Source: Monocercomonoides exilis
Taxonomy: Eukaryota > Preaxostyla > Oxymonadida > Polymastigidae
Assembly (NCBI GenBank): GCA_001643675.2
Contig: LSRY02000032.1
Location: 1,054,001 to 1,118,000, forward strand
Direction: 5' to 3'
Length of the DNA stretch: 64,000 nt
In this document: one piece after another, positions 11,205 to 24,318 of the stretch
How positions within the stretch are numbered: position 1 is the first letter of the stretch
Layout of the letters: each line of letters starts with the position of its first letter
The notes under the pieces: generated by a model
Databases searched by the model: none
Told to the model about the DNA's origin: nothing
The model's input: only the letters and a program-made list of their open reading frames with translations
Program-made: the position numbers and the translations under genes

Positions 11205-14200
11205 CTATCCACTTAATATCCAATTCAATGAGGCTTGTTTGTCTTCGTCAAATGTATTCCACAGATCTCTCATTGATGATAAAGGAAGGCATTTTTTCAT
11301 TTCCAACGCCATTTGCCGCAATACATTCATACTTGCCTCAGCAAGGCTACCAGTGCCATCAATGGAGACAATTATTCTGAACAGAGTCAGCAGTACAGGA
11401 ACAGCCGGCGACGATTCAGCAAGACGAGAAGGAGATGAAAGAGTTGCAGTCACAAGTTGCAGGAGTGCTGGGTCGTTTCCGCCTATAATGCTGATGTGGC
11501 GCCGCTGGAGGAGAATGAGGAAGAGCTTGTGGTTCCATTCAGCCTCTTCGCTGTCGTGTGACAGAGGCAGGTTCGCCAGCCACAAGGATGTCATTGCTCG
11601 GCTCTGCTCTTCTCTGCCAGGCACGCCCATGAAATACATCGCATTCACCTTCATCAGCGCAGACACCGCATTCTCCTTCGCCATCCAGAAGTTCGTCTCC
11701 TCCACATCGTCCATCTCCTCGTCGTCTTCCAGTGCAAGCACCGCTCTTTCATCTGCTCCTCCTCCTCCTCCTCCTCCACTGCTGATGCTGCTGCTGCTAG
11801 CGTGTGTTCCATCTGAATCTCCCTCATTCATTTCACTCAGCCTCTTCGCTTTCTGCATTGCCCACTGCACTGTTGCCATGAGTGCTCCTGCGGCTGCCTC
11901 TGAAAAGGGCTCAAAGATGCCCTGCCCGAGCAACGCAGAGATGCCCACCGCGTAGCAGCCGTTGTGCAGCGTCACCTTCTCCTCGCTGACCCACTCGTTT
12001 CGGATGTCTGCATTCGCCAGGAAGAACGGGAGAAGAGCAGGCAGCCACGCCTGCACGGCACTCTGGCAGTACTCGAGCATGGTGGCAGTGATAAACAGCG
12101 AGCACACTCTGTCTTGGCCATCGGGACTGTAGTCAGAGGAAGGGAACTGGGCAGAGGAAGAGCCAGGCACGGAGGATGGGGTGGTGGAGGAAGAGGAAGG
12201 CATCAGTGTTGCTGAGGATGCTAAAGAGGTGGATGAGAGGAGAGGGGCATATGTTGCCAGAGTGATGGGAAGTGTGACACATGACTGTGTGTACAGCATC
12301 TCTGCCACAAGCGGTGCGAATGTGGCAAAACAGCGTGTGAAGTCCTCGCCAGTTGTTTTGATGACCATTTCGCACAGAAGATCAATTGCCTCCACAACAC
12401 TCTCTTCTTCAGACAGTTCTTCTTCAGTCTCCACCTCTCCCTTTCCAACCGCCTTGTCTGCCTCCTTCTTCTTCATTTGCGCTTTCAGAATCTTCATCTT
12501 CAGATCCGTCGGCGCGCTGCCTGCCTCTCTCTCTATCCTTTCTGCCTCGAGCTTCTTCTCCTCTGCCTCTGCCTCTTCATCCTCCAGCTCCTCCTGAATT
12601 GAATGCCTTCTGTCTCTTGCTTTCCTGATCTGTGCTTCTATAAACACTGTCAGACTTGCCATGTCCAGTTTGCCTGCTGTGCTCGGCACGCAGCTGAGTG
12701 AAGTGTTCCCTCCCCAGCAGCACACATCCAAAAAGCCGTCTTTGGATAAATAGAGCCCGTTCTCTGCAGAGTAGAACTCCTCTTTCTTGCCCAGCGTCTT
12801 CAGCAGATCGGGAATGGATTGGGATTCCAGCGAGGCTGCGGAGGAAGTGAGCAGAGAGGAAGGGTTGGATGGAGGGATGACTGTGTGTGGAGAAGAAGGG
12901 TCGCTTGCACGAATGAGCGGGTTGAGGGCAGACAAACTCTCAGAGATGCAGTTGAAGCAGGCAGCACGGTCAGAAGAGGTGGTGAGTTCTTCGTCGTTGA
13001 TGATGGCGATGAGATGGGGCAGCGCATTCATGAAGAGGTTCATCGGGTGGATTCCATCAGGCGGAGGAGGAGGCAGCTCAGGAAACGGAGGAAGTTTCGA
13101 AAGAGCAGCAGCTGAGACAGAAGCAGATGGCGATGAAGAAGAAGAAGATGATGATGATGAAGATGCTGATGCTGATTCTGCAGCTCCCACTGCCTTCTGT
13201 GCTGCCTTGTATGATTTGAACATGGGAAGGTTGAGGCTGTCCAGGAAGTCTGAGTCGTCATCCACTGGGCACAGACACGTGATGCAGTCAATCAGCAGGT
13301 CGCATCCGTCAGACACAGGCGCAACGGTGTCTGACTGGTCAACTGCTTCCTTCAGAATGTTCACTGCCACAACTGCACACTGCGCCACGTGGCTGATCAT
13401 AAACGGGCCCAGCCGCTGGCACAGCATGCACAGCAGACGCAGTGCCACTTCTCTGTCGTGCAGGGCATTCCCTGCCTTCTGCATGTCTTCACTCGCACCA
13501 GCTGATCCCTCTTCGGTGACAGACGTCTGCGCAGCGTCGTTTTCAATCACTGTTGAAAGAGGCACCATTTGGCTGGCAGAGTCCAGCAGACTGGGCAGCA
13601 CATGCTGCACCAGAGGCAGTCCTCGTGGGCCGAGCAGATCAATCAGCCGGACGAGTGTTGCACGAACCATGTCCTCACGCGAGTCAAACAGCTCACACGG
13701 CACACGCTCTGCAGTTGGTGCGCCCAGCATCTGTGTCTGCTGCGCCTTCTCCAGCTGCTGCTGCTTCTGTGCTGCTGCCTTTCGTGCTTTGATTTCTTCA
13801 GACAGGCCAATCAGCACCTGAGTGAACGGCACAACACACTCTGCTGCCTGCTCCTTCCCAACTGCCTTCATCAGCGTCATCATGCAGTCGATGGCGTTTC
13901 CCTGGCATTCTCTGTCGTCTGCGCTCTCCACATTCTTCGCTGCCACAAACGGCATCAGAAACCCGCTCATCGTGTCAAACAGTGGGGCAATGGACCCTTT
14001 CACCTTCTCAGCAGTTGCAGAAAGCAGAGAAAATGCCTTGTTTCTGGCAGACTTGTACTTCTCGTCGGGTGTTGTGATGCAGTCAGCAGCAGCCTTCATG
14101 ACATCATTCATCAGCGCCTCCATCGTCTCCTTCTCAGCACACTCAGCCAGCTCCAGCAGTGCGTCGATGCCTTCCTTTGCAACACGTGGGAATGGCTTCA

Positions 14201-16576
14201 GCTGCGCGCTAGGCGAGTTCAGAGCAGACAAAACAGCTGCGCCGCACCGGCGGACCTCCTTTTTGCTGCCGACGAAGTTTTTCACCTGATCACTCAGCGA
14301 CTTCACCACGCAGAAGGCACCGCACATGATGCGCAGATGGCCTGAACGAACAGCATCGAATGGAGCAGACGGAGTGGAAGGAGCAGAGGAGAGGTCGAGG
14401 GGAGTGGAGGAGAGTGGCGATGGAGAGGAAGACAGGGCAGCAAGTGCAGAGGAAATAGCATCGCACACGAGAGTGACAATGGTCTTGATGTTCTCCTTCG
14501 ACAGACACTGCGACAGGCCAGGGATGATCGCTGCCAGCTGAACAAGAGCAAACCAGCGCTGTTTGAGATCGGCGGAGACGAGCATCCCGCCGACAATTGG
14601 AAGATGGACAGTTTTTGTGTGCTTTTCTGTGGGAGTGTGTTGTCATTGGTGTGAATGGAATGAGAGAAGGTAGGAATTCAATGGGGTGTGTTTCATTTGT
14701 GAGTGAGAAATAACAAGCGAGTGAAAATTGCATGAATAACATATGAAAATGAGTGTTATGTGAAAAAAAAAACAAAGAAAACGAAAGTCAAACCGAAAGC
14801 ACACGACACTCTGTGAAAGGCTGCAATAACAACGTCAAATACGTTCTCTGGATCGTCATCCTTCAAAATAAGGAGAAGTTGAATTGATATCACACAAAAA
14901 ATCAAATAAAGTTAATGGTTGAAAAAGAGAGAGAAAGAAAGAAATATAAATAATAAATGAGGGGAAAAAAAGAGAAAGAAAGATTACGTGTGATTATTAT
15001 AAATGTTTTCATGTTCTATCAGAGCCGAGTGAGTAACTTTATTCATACCTCATCAGTTTCTGTCCAATCGCTGCTTTCCTTCACCAAATACATCATTTTC
15101 GTTAGGCAAGCTGTAAAGCGCTGATAAAAGTCTGTTTTCATCATTCGTTTTTTGAATGCCACAGCCAGCACAACTGCAAATTCCACAGCAATGTTCCTCA
15201 GCTCGCCCAGCTTTTCGAGCATTGAATCACTCACAACAACAGGAGTATCAATTGGCACATTGGCAGTTTCTGAATAAATGATGTCAAAAAAAGCAAAGAG
15301 AAAGAAGGAGAAAGAAAGAATGAATGAATGAATGAGAAAGAAAGAAAGAAAGAAAATATTAAATGAGCAAAAGGAAGAGTTATAGAAATCACATAAAAAT
15401 GCAGTATGGCAAAATAAAATTTCATAAATAATTCTCTTTTTAGATGATGCGTGTTCAGTTGATGCATTTGCACACCATTTCTTTGCTTTCGCTGTGTTAT
15501 TTCAGTTGCCTCTGTCACAACAGCCGTGTCGATGATGTGTATCATTGAATCGACTGTATTTGTGAGTATGTCCTCAAAAAAGGCTGCTTTGGCATTGCAC
15601 ACGTCAATCATGAGAGAGATGTACTTTGTCGTGGACTCGTAGTTCCCGCTGGTTAAAGATGCACCCAGCACTTCCATCATCATCGGGGCTAATCGCTTGA
15701 ATTGGGTCAATTGCGCTCTTTTTTGTCCAACTGCCTTCAGCATACTTGCAGCAGCCTGAATAGCTCTTTGAGGCACCTAAATAAGTGAAGTGTCAAATTT
15801 CGTTTTTAAAAAGTAGAATGAGCAAATACACATAACAGATATGATAAAAATAAAAGCAAACTACTTCGCTTTGCTTATCTTTCAGTGCAAGCTCAATTAT
15901 ATTTATCAGAATTGGCACATGTTGCAAAAAAAACTGGGCATTATCGTATACAATCTCTGAAAATACTAATAATGCACCTTCTCTAACAAGGACATTTGGA
16001 TTTTTTGTCCATTCAAATAAAGTTGGCAACAATTCAGGCCATTTTGAAGCATCTGAATAATATAGATAGACAATTTGCATAAGCAATTTTTTTCTGAAAA
16101 TTTGAAAAATATCGCAAAATTCAACCTTTTTCTATAATTACAGATCCCATTTCCCCCAAACAATATGCTAATTGATTGTGAATTTCACGAGGTAATGAAG
16201 AGTCCAGAAAATATTTGATAAATTCGTTTTTTAACCACTGATAAGTCTCACCACTTATTTTGAACACAAGAGAAGGCATTTTCTCTGTGTCTATAAATTC
16301 ATGTCTCAAAGTTATCAAGCAATAAAGTTGCACCTGGAAAATTTATGTAATTCATTAATTATTCAAAACAATCATGTTTCTGAACACTTTAGCATTCAAA
16401 CAAACCTTAGATTCTTTAGAAAATGTGATCATACTAACCATTGCCTTTACGTATTGATCTGGGGAAGAATCCATAAGCGTTGACAAGTCTTTCACAGCTG
16501 GCTCTCTTATAAGCTTATCTTCGGATGAAGTATTCAAAATTGTTTTTTCAATGATGGATAAAAAAGATGCATCCAT
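11205..16576 (-). CDS. IPO5: Importin-5 / karyopherin beta-3-like nuclear import receptor
   Basis: Seven exons: 16576-16406, 16333-16126, 16052-15862, 15776-15476, 15269-15049, 14860-14794 and 14626-11205. All phases match and the product is 1,526 aa. Recognition comes from the N-terminal HEAT repeats: 'KWPELLPTLFEW' followed by 'VREGALLVFSEI', 'DWTETDEDDDPENVFD' (the acidic loop seen in IPO5), and 'LPIVGGMLVSADLKQRWFA', which aligns with the IPO5 repeat after that loop. The protein is all-helical and would wrap cargo and Ran-GTP, shuttling through nuclear pores; ribosomal proteins and histones are known IPO5 cargoes. It is longer than the usual ~1,100 aa. Part of the excess is low complexity: a Ser/Ala run near residues 860-885, and a charged 'ELEDEEAEAEEKKLEAE' helix near residue 1060. 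The first six exons are short and AT-rich, while the last is long and GC-richer. Confidence 0.8.
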
Positions 16577-16789
16577 GTTTTAAATGTTTTTACAAAAATT
16601 TAAACAGCAACAACAAAGAAAACTAATTATTAAAATTTTTTGTGACTTCAACTTTGTTTATGGTTGCCGCACCATAATAACATTATTCAAAAAGTCTTTG
16701 AATTATTCTTCAAAATTGAATTTGATGCAAATGTTCATTAAAGCAATGTACATAAATAAATTGAAATAAAAATTCATGCTTTTTATAAT

Positions 16790-18187
16790 TTAAATGTTAA
16801 TAAAAAAAGCTGATAAATCTCTAAAAACTCTGTTTTCAGGTGCATTAATATTTGACTCAAATGTGCTTACGATAGAATCTTCTAAACCCTTTTCCTCGTA
16901 TTTTTCAAATACCATTCTCTTTGTCATTATCCATCTTGCTTTATAGTTTTCCTCCTCCATCTCTTCGCTCAATCTTTTTGAAAGCGTTGAAAGGAAATAA
17001 TCGCACACGCTCACAATATTTTTATCCAATATTGTTTGGCTAATCTCATCAAAAATGAAATCAAATGCACCATGTCTCAATAAATCATTGATGTACTCTT
17101 TTCTTTTTCTCACTATCAACTCGAAAAACATTATGCATTCGATTGCTATTTTTTTGCAATTCTCCTTTGCTTTCTTCCACAACTCGACCAAATGTTCTAT
17201 TAATCCTTCAAAATCATCACTCTTCGCTTTCGTCCTCTCCACGCATGATTCAAGAATTATAATCCATCTCATTATTTCCTCATGTACATTAATTTCAGTG
17301 TATTTTACTTGTTCTTTTTCGTCTTGTTTCCAATTCACATGACTTTCCAGCTCTTCCAACTCTCCAATTGCTTCTTTCACAAGATGCAGCTCGTTTAAAA
17401 CAGTTTGATCAATTTCCTTGTCTTTAAAAATTCTGTTTGCAATAAACTCGCATGCGTATCTGTGAGCAAGATAGGTGAGATTGTGATGCTGTTGGTGAAA
17501 CTTGATGATGTCGGTAAACTCGTTTAAATATAACTCTTTATCAACATACTTTGCAAATTGCACATAAAAGTTATGAAAATATTTCAAATATATTAAATAT
17601 CACACATCAAACGAAGGAAAGCAGCTCAAAGCCAATAAAGCGATTTCAACTTCTTTTTTTGCTTCTGAGCTTTCGTCTTTGTAAGAAGCAACCTTCACAA
17701 GAAAAGGAACACATTTGGAAATTGCTTCCTTTGGAAAGCTAAACATATCTAACATCAGATAGCACTCCCAAAAAAATGTCTGAATCTTTTCAATAATTTC
17801 TCCTTTTAAATAATCTTTTTCGAAAAATATTTTCAAAAATCTTTTTCTCAATAATGATTTTGAAAAAGATGTGTTGTATTTATCATTCATCATCTTAGAT
17901 ATTCCAAGATGCCTTAGAAATTGAAGGATTATTTCCATTGGTAATTTCTTTTCTTCGATCAGTTTATCAATTTTATTGAGGTTTGCTTCAGTGAGAATTG
18001 ATAAAAGCTCCTTTTTATCTAATTTGTCGACATATGCACATAATTCATCTATTTGAAGCGGCTTCTCAATGTTAATGCAATTACATAAAGTGTAAATTTT
18101 TCCTTAGACAATTATCAAATATTGATTCATTTAGTTGTCTCAGATCTGGATGTGAAAAATGAGCAAACCATCAAACGTATCCGTCAT
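16790..18187 (-). CDS. Lineage-type helical repeat family protein, intact copy
   Basis: Exons 18187-18169 (19 nt, MTDTFD), 18102-17606 and 17548-16790 join with phases 1 and 0, giving 424 aa. Landmarks are 'LIEEKKLPMEIILQFLRHLG', 'SEAKKEVEIALLALSCF', 'DKELYLNEFTDIIKFHQQHH', 'LESHVNWKQDEKEQ' and the ending 'DLSAFFINI'. The same order of motifs occurs in the (+) copy at 34130-35455, so the two are paralogues. The protein looks all-helical (armadillo/HEAT-like), with no signal peptide or membrane segment. From memory, proteins of this pattern form a very large family in the oxymonad Monocercomonoides and have no known function. What is seen is the shared motif order; function cannot be assigned. 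Confidence 0.7.
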
Positions 18188-18421
18188 TTATATCTGTTGA
18201 AATGTTGAAACAAACAAAAAAACCAACAAAAACAAATGAAATTTATACGGTATTATGAAAAATTGCATGCACCATGAATTCGTTTTCAATTAAAATTTTT
18301 GGTAAAGCTAAAAAATTATTTTTTATCATAAAAGCTGGATTTTAATAAATGCTCAAAAATACCGAATTAAAAGATTTAATAATTGTCAAATATGCACAAA
18401 ATTGTCAAGATAGATCCTCCT

Positions 18422-18577
18422 TTAAAGCATACAACGATTTGCAGAATCAACTTGATCTGGATCAAATATATATTGTTCCTGATCGTTGATAACAGAAAAG
18501 TTTACTGAATCTGATTTCTTTCTCTTTTTCCTGTGATTTGAATGATTTGAACTGTTGCATATGCAAATATTTTGCAT
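18422..18577 (-). CDS. Possible small basic protein or lost terminal exon, 51 aa
   Basis: A short reverse frame, ATG at 18577 to TAA at 18422, lies between the ABCC stop and the family-gene start. It encodes an N-terminal Cys/Asn/His-rich stretch, a basic 'HRKKRKKSDSV' patch like a nuclear localisation signal, and an acidic, ordinary-looking end, 'INDQEQYIFDPDQVDSANRC'. Its composition is more protein-like than the surrounding AT-rich sequence. It could be a small gene, the last exon of a gene whose other exons I cannot place, or chance. Confidence 0.3.
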   Translation of the reverse strand: MQNICICNSSNHSNHRKKRKKSDSVNFSVINDQEQYIFDPDQVDSANRCML

Positions 18578-18849
18578 CAAAGAAAAATGATTTTTTTCAA
18601 AGAAACTTTTAAGAAAAAATACATTTGCAAAATAAGTTGCTTTTTCAAACGCAAAATGTTGAATAATATTTTTTTGTTAGTGAAGTGAAAACATATACAA
18701 GACGATGTTTAGTACAAAAGAGTGGGGGAAAAAATAAAAATAATAAGTTGTAAGTGTTCTTTGCACCTGACAACAATACTTCTATAAAATTGTTTGGAAA
18801 TAATATGTGATGTGATGAATGGTTAGCAATAAAGAGGAATTATTCTAGT

Positions 18850-21800
18850 TTAGCTGTTGAGGCTGTGAATCAATCCATTGAAAGCTGAATCTGGATTGGC
18901 CAACAGATTAGCGGGGCTATCCAGCTCTGCCACGTGTCCTTGGTCCATCACCATAATTCTGTCGCTGTTCATAATTGTGTTCAGTCTGTGTGCAATCACA
19001 ATCACTGTCTGTTTGACAAACACTCTGCGGATAGTGTTCTGAATCTTCGCATCAGTCTCCACATCAACATTCGCTGTTGCCTCGTCCATAATCACAATTC
19101 TGCAGTTGTTGAGCATGGCTCTTCCAAAGCAAATAAGCTGTCTTTGCCCTGCACTGAAGTTCGACCCTCCCTCAGCCATGACGGTGTCAAGACCAAATTC
19201 CAATCCCATGACAACATCCTTCATCTCAATAAGCTCCAGCACTTCCCATATTTCATCATCACTGCGCCTTCCGCCAATATCCAAATTGTATCGAAGCGTT
19301 CCAGAAAACAATGTTGGATCTTGTGGAATAATAGCAATGGATCGTCTAACTCTGCTTAAATTAACTTTGGATATGTCAATATCATCAATAAGCACTCTAC
19401 CACTGTTGGGGATTTCATTCGGATCTGGGTCTATGGGGAATCCGGTGCTGACATCAATCATCTTTGGCTGCAGCTTCGGATCAAGTTCGATAAGTCTAAA
19501 GAGAGCATGCAGAAGAGACGACTTTCCTGCTCCTGTTCGGCCGCACACGCCAATCTTTTCTCCACCTCTGAATGAAAACTGCACGTTCTTCAGCACAAAT
19601 GGCAGGCCTGGACGATATCTGAATGTGACATTGTCGTATTCGACTTTTCCTTCTGATGGCCAGTTTTCTGGTGGGTCGATTGCTCCGTCTTTCTTTGTGT
19701 GGTCCAACTCCTGTGGAAGCTGTGTGGAGTAGAACTTGATACGCTGGTAGCTGGTCATACGCGAGTCCAGCTCAACATTCTGCTGCACAATCTGAATTCC
19801 AAGCATCCCAAATGTCATGGCTGATGAGATTGCAACACCAAGCTTGGCTGGCTCCATGAAGAACCACCCAAGGATGACGACACCTGCCATAAGAATCGTG
19901 GAAATGACTGAGGAATACAGAGTGGCCCACTTCTGCCCTTCTCTGAACACAATGAATCTCACGTTCCATTCATCGTTCAGCTTGTAGAACTTGTCTCTCC
20001 AGGCGTCTTCCAATTTGTATGTTCTGATGGTCGAAAGGCCAGCGCCAGTGACTGTCTCGCTGAAGTGCGACAAGACTGGCGATCTTGACATCGACTCCAG
20101 ACGCTGAAGATTCCTCGAGGCACGCGAATAGACTGTCAGCACCAGGTAGTACACAACCAGTCCGGGAAGGCCAATAGCCAAGAAGAATGGCGTGTCCACT
20201 GCCACAATGACAACCTGCCCAATCAGCGCAAGCCACATGGAAATGACCTGCAGAAGCATCGAAGGCAGCTGCTGATCGATTTGTGGGATATCTCCAGTGA
20301 ATCTGTTCAGAATACGACCAAGTGGCGTCGTATCGAAGAAAGACGAGGGGCAATGAAGCACACGATCGAGAAGATTCTGATGGTTCAAGTTGTTGGAACG
20401 CTTAACCATTGGCCCCACGATGCATGCACGGAACATCAGGAAAACGAATGTTCCGAGTGCGAAGAAGCCGTAAATGCCAATCTTCCAGTCATAAGAGATC
20501 GATGGATATTGTGATGCTGTACCAATCACGCCCATCCAATATTGTGCCATCACCATAACAGCATCCGTGATGAGCATCAGCAGGAAGAAGAGAGGCACTC
20601 CCCATGCAGGCAGCAACGAAAGCACATAGCTCATATACACTTTCATTGGAACAGTTCCTGTCTCCTGCTCTTCTTCAGTCATCAGCTGCTTACCTGCAGC
20701 AGAATCAGCTCCTTTCAGATCTTCGTCTGTTGCGTGTGTCTGCTTCTTCTTTGCAGCATGTTTGTCTCTCTTTCCGTGGCGATGGTGGTGATGATGTCCC
20801 TTTTCGTCCTCTTCGCCTTCTCCTCCTTTGATGATATACTCGCTGAAGTCAATTCCCTGAGCTTTCAGCTGCTCTTCTGTGCCTTGTGCAGCAATTCTTC
20901 CTCCAGCCAGAAGCAAAATGTTGTCTGCTCTGTCTAAGAACTGAAGCTGGTTTGTCATCAGCATCACTGTCTTGCCTTTGTTCTTCAGTGAGTCCATGAT
21001 GCACTCATCGAACAAGAACCTCCCCACATGTGCATCGACAGCTGAGAGTGGGTCATCCAGAATGTAAATGTCTCTGTCTGAATACAACGCACGTGCCAGC
21101 TGAATACGAGCTTTTTGCCCTCCACTCAAGTTCACACCTTTCTCACCAATTTCTGTCTGGTCGCCAGCTGACAATGTCTTGAAATCAGGTTCAAGAGCAC
21201 AGATTCTGACGACTTCGCGATATTTCTCTTCGTTGTATTCAGATCCGAATGTGATGTTTCCTCTGACGGTGTTGTTGTTGATCCATGCTGTTTGTGCGCA
21301 GTATGAGATATTCCCGTCGACTTCAATTGTTCCTTCCAGCTTCTCTGCATCGCCAATGATGGCTGCACCCAGCGACGACTTCCCTGAGCCAACACCTCCC
21401 ACAACCATCGTCAAAGAGCCCTTCGGCAGTGTGATATTCACATCCTGAAGAACTGGGCCTCTTTGGTGTGCAGATGAAGAGGGTGACGGAGTGGGTGACG
21501 GAGATGGTGAAGTCGATGAGAGAGGAGTGGGAGAAGGAGAAGGAGAGGTTGAAGGTGCAAACAAGTTGTGGTTTGGAGTTGGGTTGAATACTGAAGGTGT
21601 TGACTGGAAAACAGACAAAGGAGTGTTTGGCCAATTGGCAGCGCCTTGCATTGGAGGTGTGGATGTACCAGCAGGAGAGCCAGTCTTCTGCGCAGAGGCA
21701 TCTTGTCCAGCTGGGCTGTATTCTGACTCTGGCTCGAGGACATTCGATTCAGCTGAAGAGGAAGAGGAAGATGAGGAAGATTCGGCATCTGTTTTTGATT

Positions 21801-24084
21801 CTTCTGATGAAGTTGCAGCAGAAGCAGGTTCTGTAACAGCTTCTGTTTGTTTATCAGAAGCGCCTTTTGCTTCTGTTTGTTGAGTGGCCTCAGCGGCTGA
21901 CTCCGACGATGTTGCATCTGAAGCAGCATCTGGTGTTGTGCTGACTGAAATGGGCTCTTCAACAAACACAGCTGATGGGCGGACAACAGCTGTTCCTGCA
22001 TTTGATGGTTCAGAAGCTGAAGAAGAAGAAGAAGAAGCAGATGCTGATGCTGATGCAGATTCAGTTTCTTGAGTTGAAGAAGATGGTGATGATGAAAATG
22101 AGGTTTCAGATTGAGCAGAAGCTGCTTTGGTGTCTTCAGCAGGCACTTGAAGCTCAACCACAACTGGTCCCTTTCCAAACAAAGATGGAGTCTCTTCTTT
22201 GTTTTGTGACTTATCTCTCTCTTTCTTTGCTTCTTCCTTCTTCTTTGCTGCCATTTTCTTCTTAAGCTCTGCTTGTTCTGCCATTGAAAGTGGGATTTCC
22301 GGTGGATCGCCCCATTTGAATGCACCGTTTCGAATCTGAAGCGCAATTGTTGGGTCGTTTGGCTTTTCTCGTTTCTCAATGATCAATTCCGGCAAGAGCA
22401 TAAAGTCCTTAATACGTTTGACTGACACATTCATCAGCCCAACACCTTGGAAAATCATTGGCATCATCGTTGTTGGTTGAGTCATCATAATCAAATAACC
22501 CAAGTTTGTCATAACTGAAACAGCAAACATATCCTGTGTGATATGTTGTGTGTAAATGTAAAGTGCGAATGTTGTGAGATTCACAAGTTGAGAGGTAATA
22601 CGCATAAGTGCATTCACAATTTGCATGATGGTCATCATGACTAACACAGTATCTGTCTGCTTCAAACGTGGCTCATTAATCTTTTTGGTAAATACTTCTT
22701 CTAATCCTGTATATTTCACAACACGCATTGCCTGAAGAGTTTCGTTCGTAATCTTATTTCTTTGATCGTTCAAACTTAAATACTCTTTCATTTTCATCAT
22801 CATTTTTGAAACCAGCCAAGTCTATTTTTAATGGTTTTTTGAAAAAAGAATAATTATAAACGAAAAGTCTTTTAAAATTGATATCAAACCTCAAGGGGCA
22901 GAAGCAGAATTACAACTGCAAATGCCATAAATGTGCAAACTCCAAACTCGTACAGCAAAAATCCAAATGGTACAAAGAATTGAACAGGAAGCCATATCAT
23001 CATCAAAAACATTGGCATCATTTCAGCGACTGTTCTTGAATCAGCGGAAATAAGTGTCAAAAGTCTTCCTGTATCAATGTTGCTTTGAGATGTAATGTTC
23101 AACAATAGCGTTTTGTCATAAATAAGTCCGACAAAAGCCGCTCTCATTTGTGATGCAAAATGGAAAAATAATCTATTTCCCCATGTGTCAAACAATGAGT
23201 TCAGCCAAGGGCACAAAATTAAGATAATTGCTGACGCATATGGAAATGTATTGTCTCCAAGAAATCCATGAGACATATCGTATAATGCCTTCTTCATAAC
23301 TGCTTCAAGAACAGTTTTCATCATTCTAGGCTGTACCATAGCAAACCCAATTCTGAAAATCAAAAATAAAATGGAAATTTAAAGAATTTTTCCGAAAATC
23401 ATGAAAAGAGGAACAAACGAAAATAGCAACAAAAAGGTTGCAAGAACAATGCTCGGAGTGATAAGAGCCTTTACCAGCGGGAAAATAATAGAAGGCTGGC
23501 TCGGAGGTTTCTTCTTTAAACTGCAATCATAAAAAATATTATGGATATTTCTAATCAATGAAGAAAACAAACTTTGGGTCCTCTGCTTTTAATTGTTCGT
23601 ATTCTTTTTTCTCCTTAAGATATTTTTCATATTGAGGCTCCCAGATTCTCCTGAAGTGAGCAGTTGCCTTTTCCGTGGTATCACGAGAGTCGACAACATA
23701 AATATCCTCTTCAGTAACAGGTGAAACTCTACAAACAAACGGAAAGAAGAAGCAGAAGAAGATATTAAAAAAGCAAAAATGTTCCTCTTCTCTATTTTTC
23801 TTCCGAATAAATTCCTTTTTCGGTTCAACAGGCTTTGATTCTGATTTTGTTTCTTGTTTTGTTTCTTGTTTTTCTTCATGAATCTCTTCGAGTTTTGGTT
23901 CGGGTTTTGTCGGTTCCTGCTTTATTATTGATTCCATTTGATCCTTTTGTTCTAATTCCGCAGTAGTCTCCTGAGGAGATGGCTCGGGATTAATTTCATT
24001 TTCTTTTTCGGGATAAGGCGTAATCTCATTATCAGCCGTTTCACCTTCCGGGGTTTTTTGAATTGGTTCGTTCGTTTCGCTCAT
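18850..24084 (-). CDS. ABCC (MRP)-type full ABC transporter
   Basis: Exons 24084-23573, 23520-23419, 23352-22890 and 22821-18850 (phases 2, 2, 0) give 1,682 aa. Layout is TMD1-NBD1-TMD2-NBD2 without an extra TMD0. The acidic, Lys/Glu-rich N-terminus leads to 'PVTEEDIYVVDSRD', typical of ABCC. NBD1 has Walker A 'GGVGSGKSSLG' (~835), signature 'LSGGQKARIQLARAL' (~924) and Walker B 'IYILDDPLSAVD' with D in place of the catalytic E, as is usual in ABCC. NBD2 has Walker A 'GRTGAGKSSLL' (~1452), signature 'FSAGQRQL' (~1580), Walker B 'IVIMDEATANVD' and H-loop 'IVIAHRLNT'. Between TMD1 and NBD1 (~545-805) lies an unusual Ser/Ala/Pro/Glu-rich insert, and there is a His run after NBD1. Inferred role: ATP-driven export of organic anions or conjugates at a cell or vacuolar membrane. 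The substrate cannot be told from sequence. Confidence 0.9.
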
Positions 24085-24204
24085 CAAAAATAATTATCCA
24101 GAAAAGTGCAACCCATAACTTTACGATTTCCACGGATCATATTCCGCGGGAGAAGTTTTTCCATATTTATAATTGTGGGTCATATTTTCCGTTTGTCATA
24201 AAAT

Positions 24205-24318
24205 ATGGGTTCTAAATTTTTTAGATTGTTTTTGCGAAGAACAAGCTTTTATCAATTTGTTATTATGATGACGATATTTGTGATTTTGTTTGGAGCATCA
24301 TATTTCATTTATTTGTAA
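24205..24318 (+). CDS. Possible 37-aa single-pass membrane microprotein
   Basis: ATG at 24205 to TAA at 24318. The N-terminus is basic ('MGSKFFRLFLRRTSFYQF') and is followed by a hydrophobic helix ('VIMMTIFVILFGASYFIYL') that ends at the stop codon. This is the layout of small tail- or signal-anchored membrane subunits. It starts ~120 bp from the divergent ABCC start. A hydrophobic frame this short can arise by chance in T-rich DNA, so support is weak. Confidence 0.35.
   Translation: MGSKFFRLFLRRTSFYQFVIMMTIFVILFGASYFIYL

Noticed and set aside
12787-13821. 344-codon forward frame
   Set aside because: It lies antisense to the importin-5 exon and reflects its codon bias; no family match is seen.
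16053-16163. Earlier acceptor for importin exon 3 (after TTTTCAG at ~16094)
   Set aside because: It gives the wrong phase with the only good donor. The TATTCAG acceptor at 16053 restores 'EKDASKWPELLPTLFEW', which matches the family.
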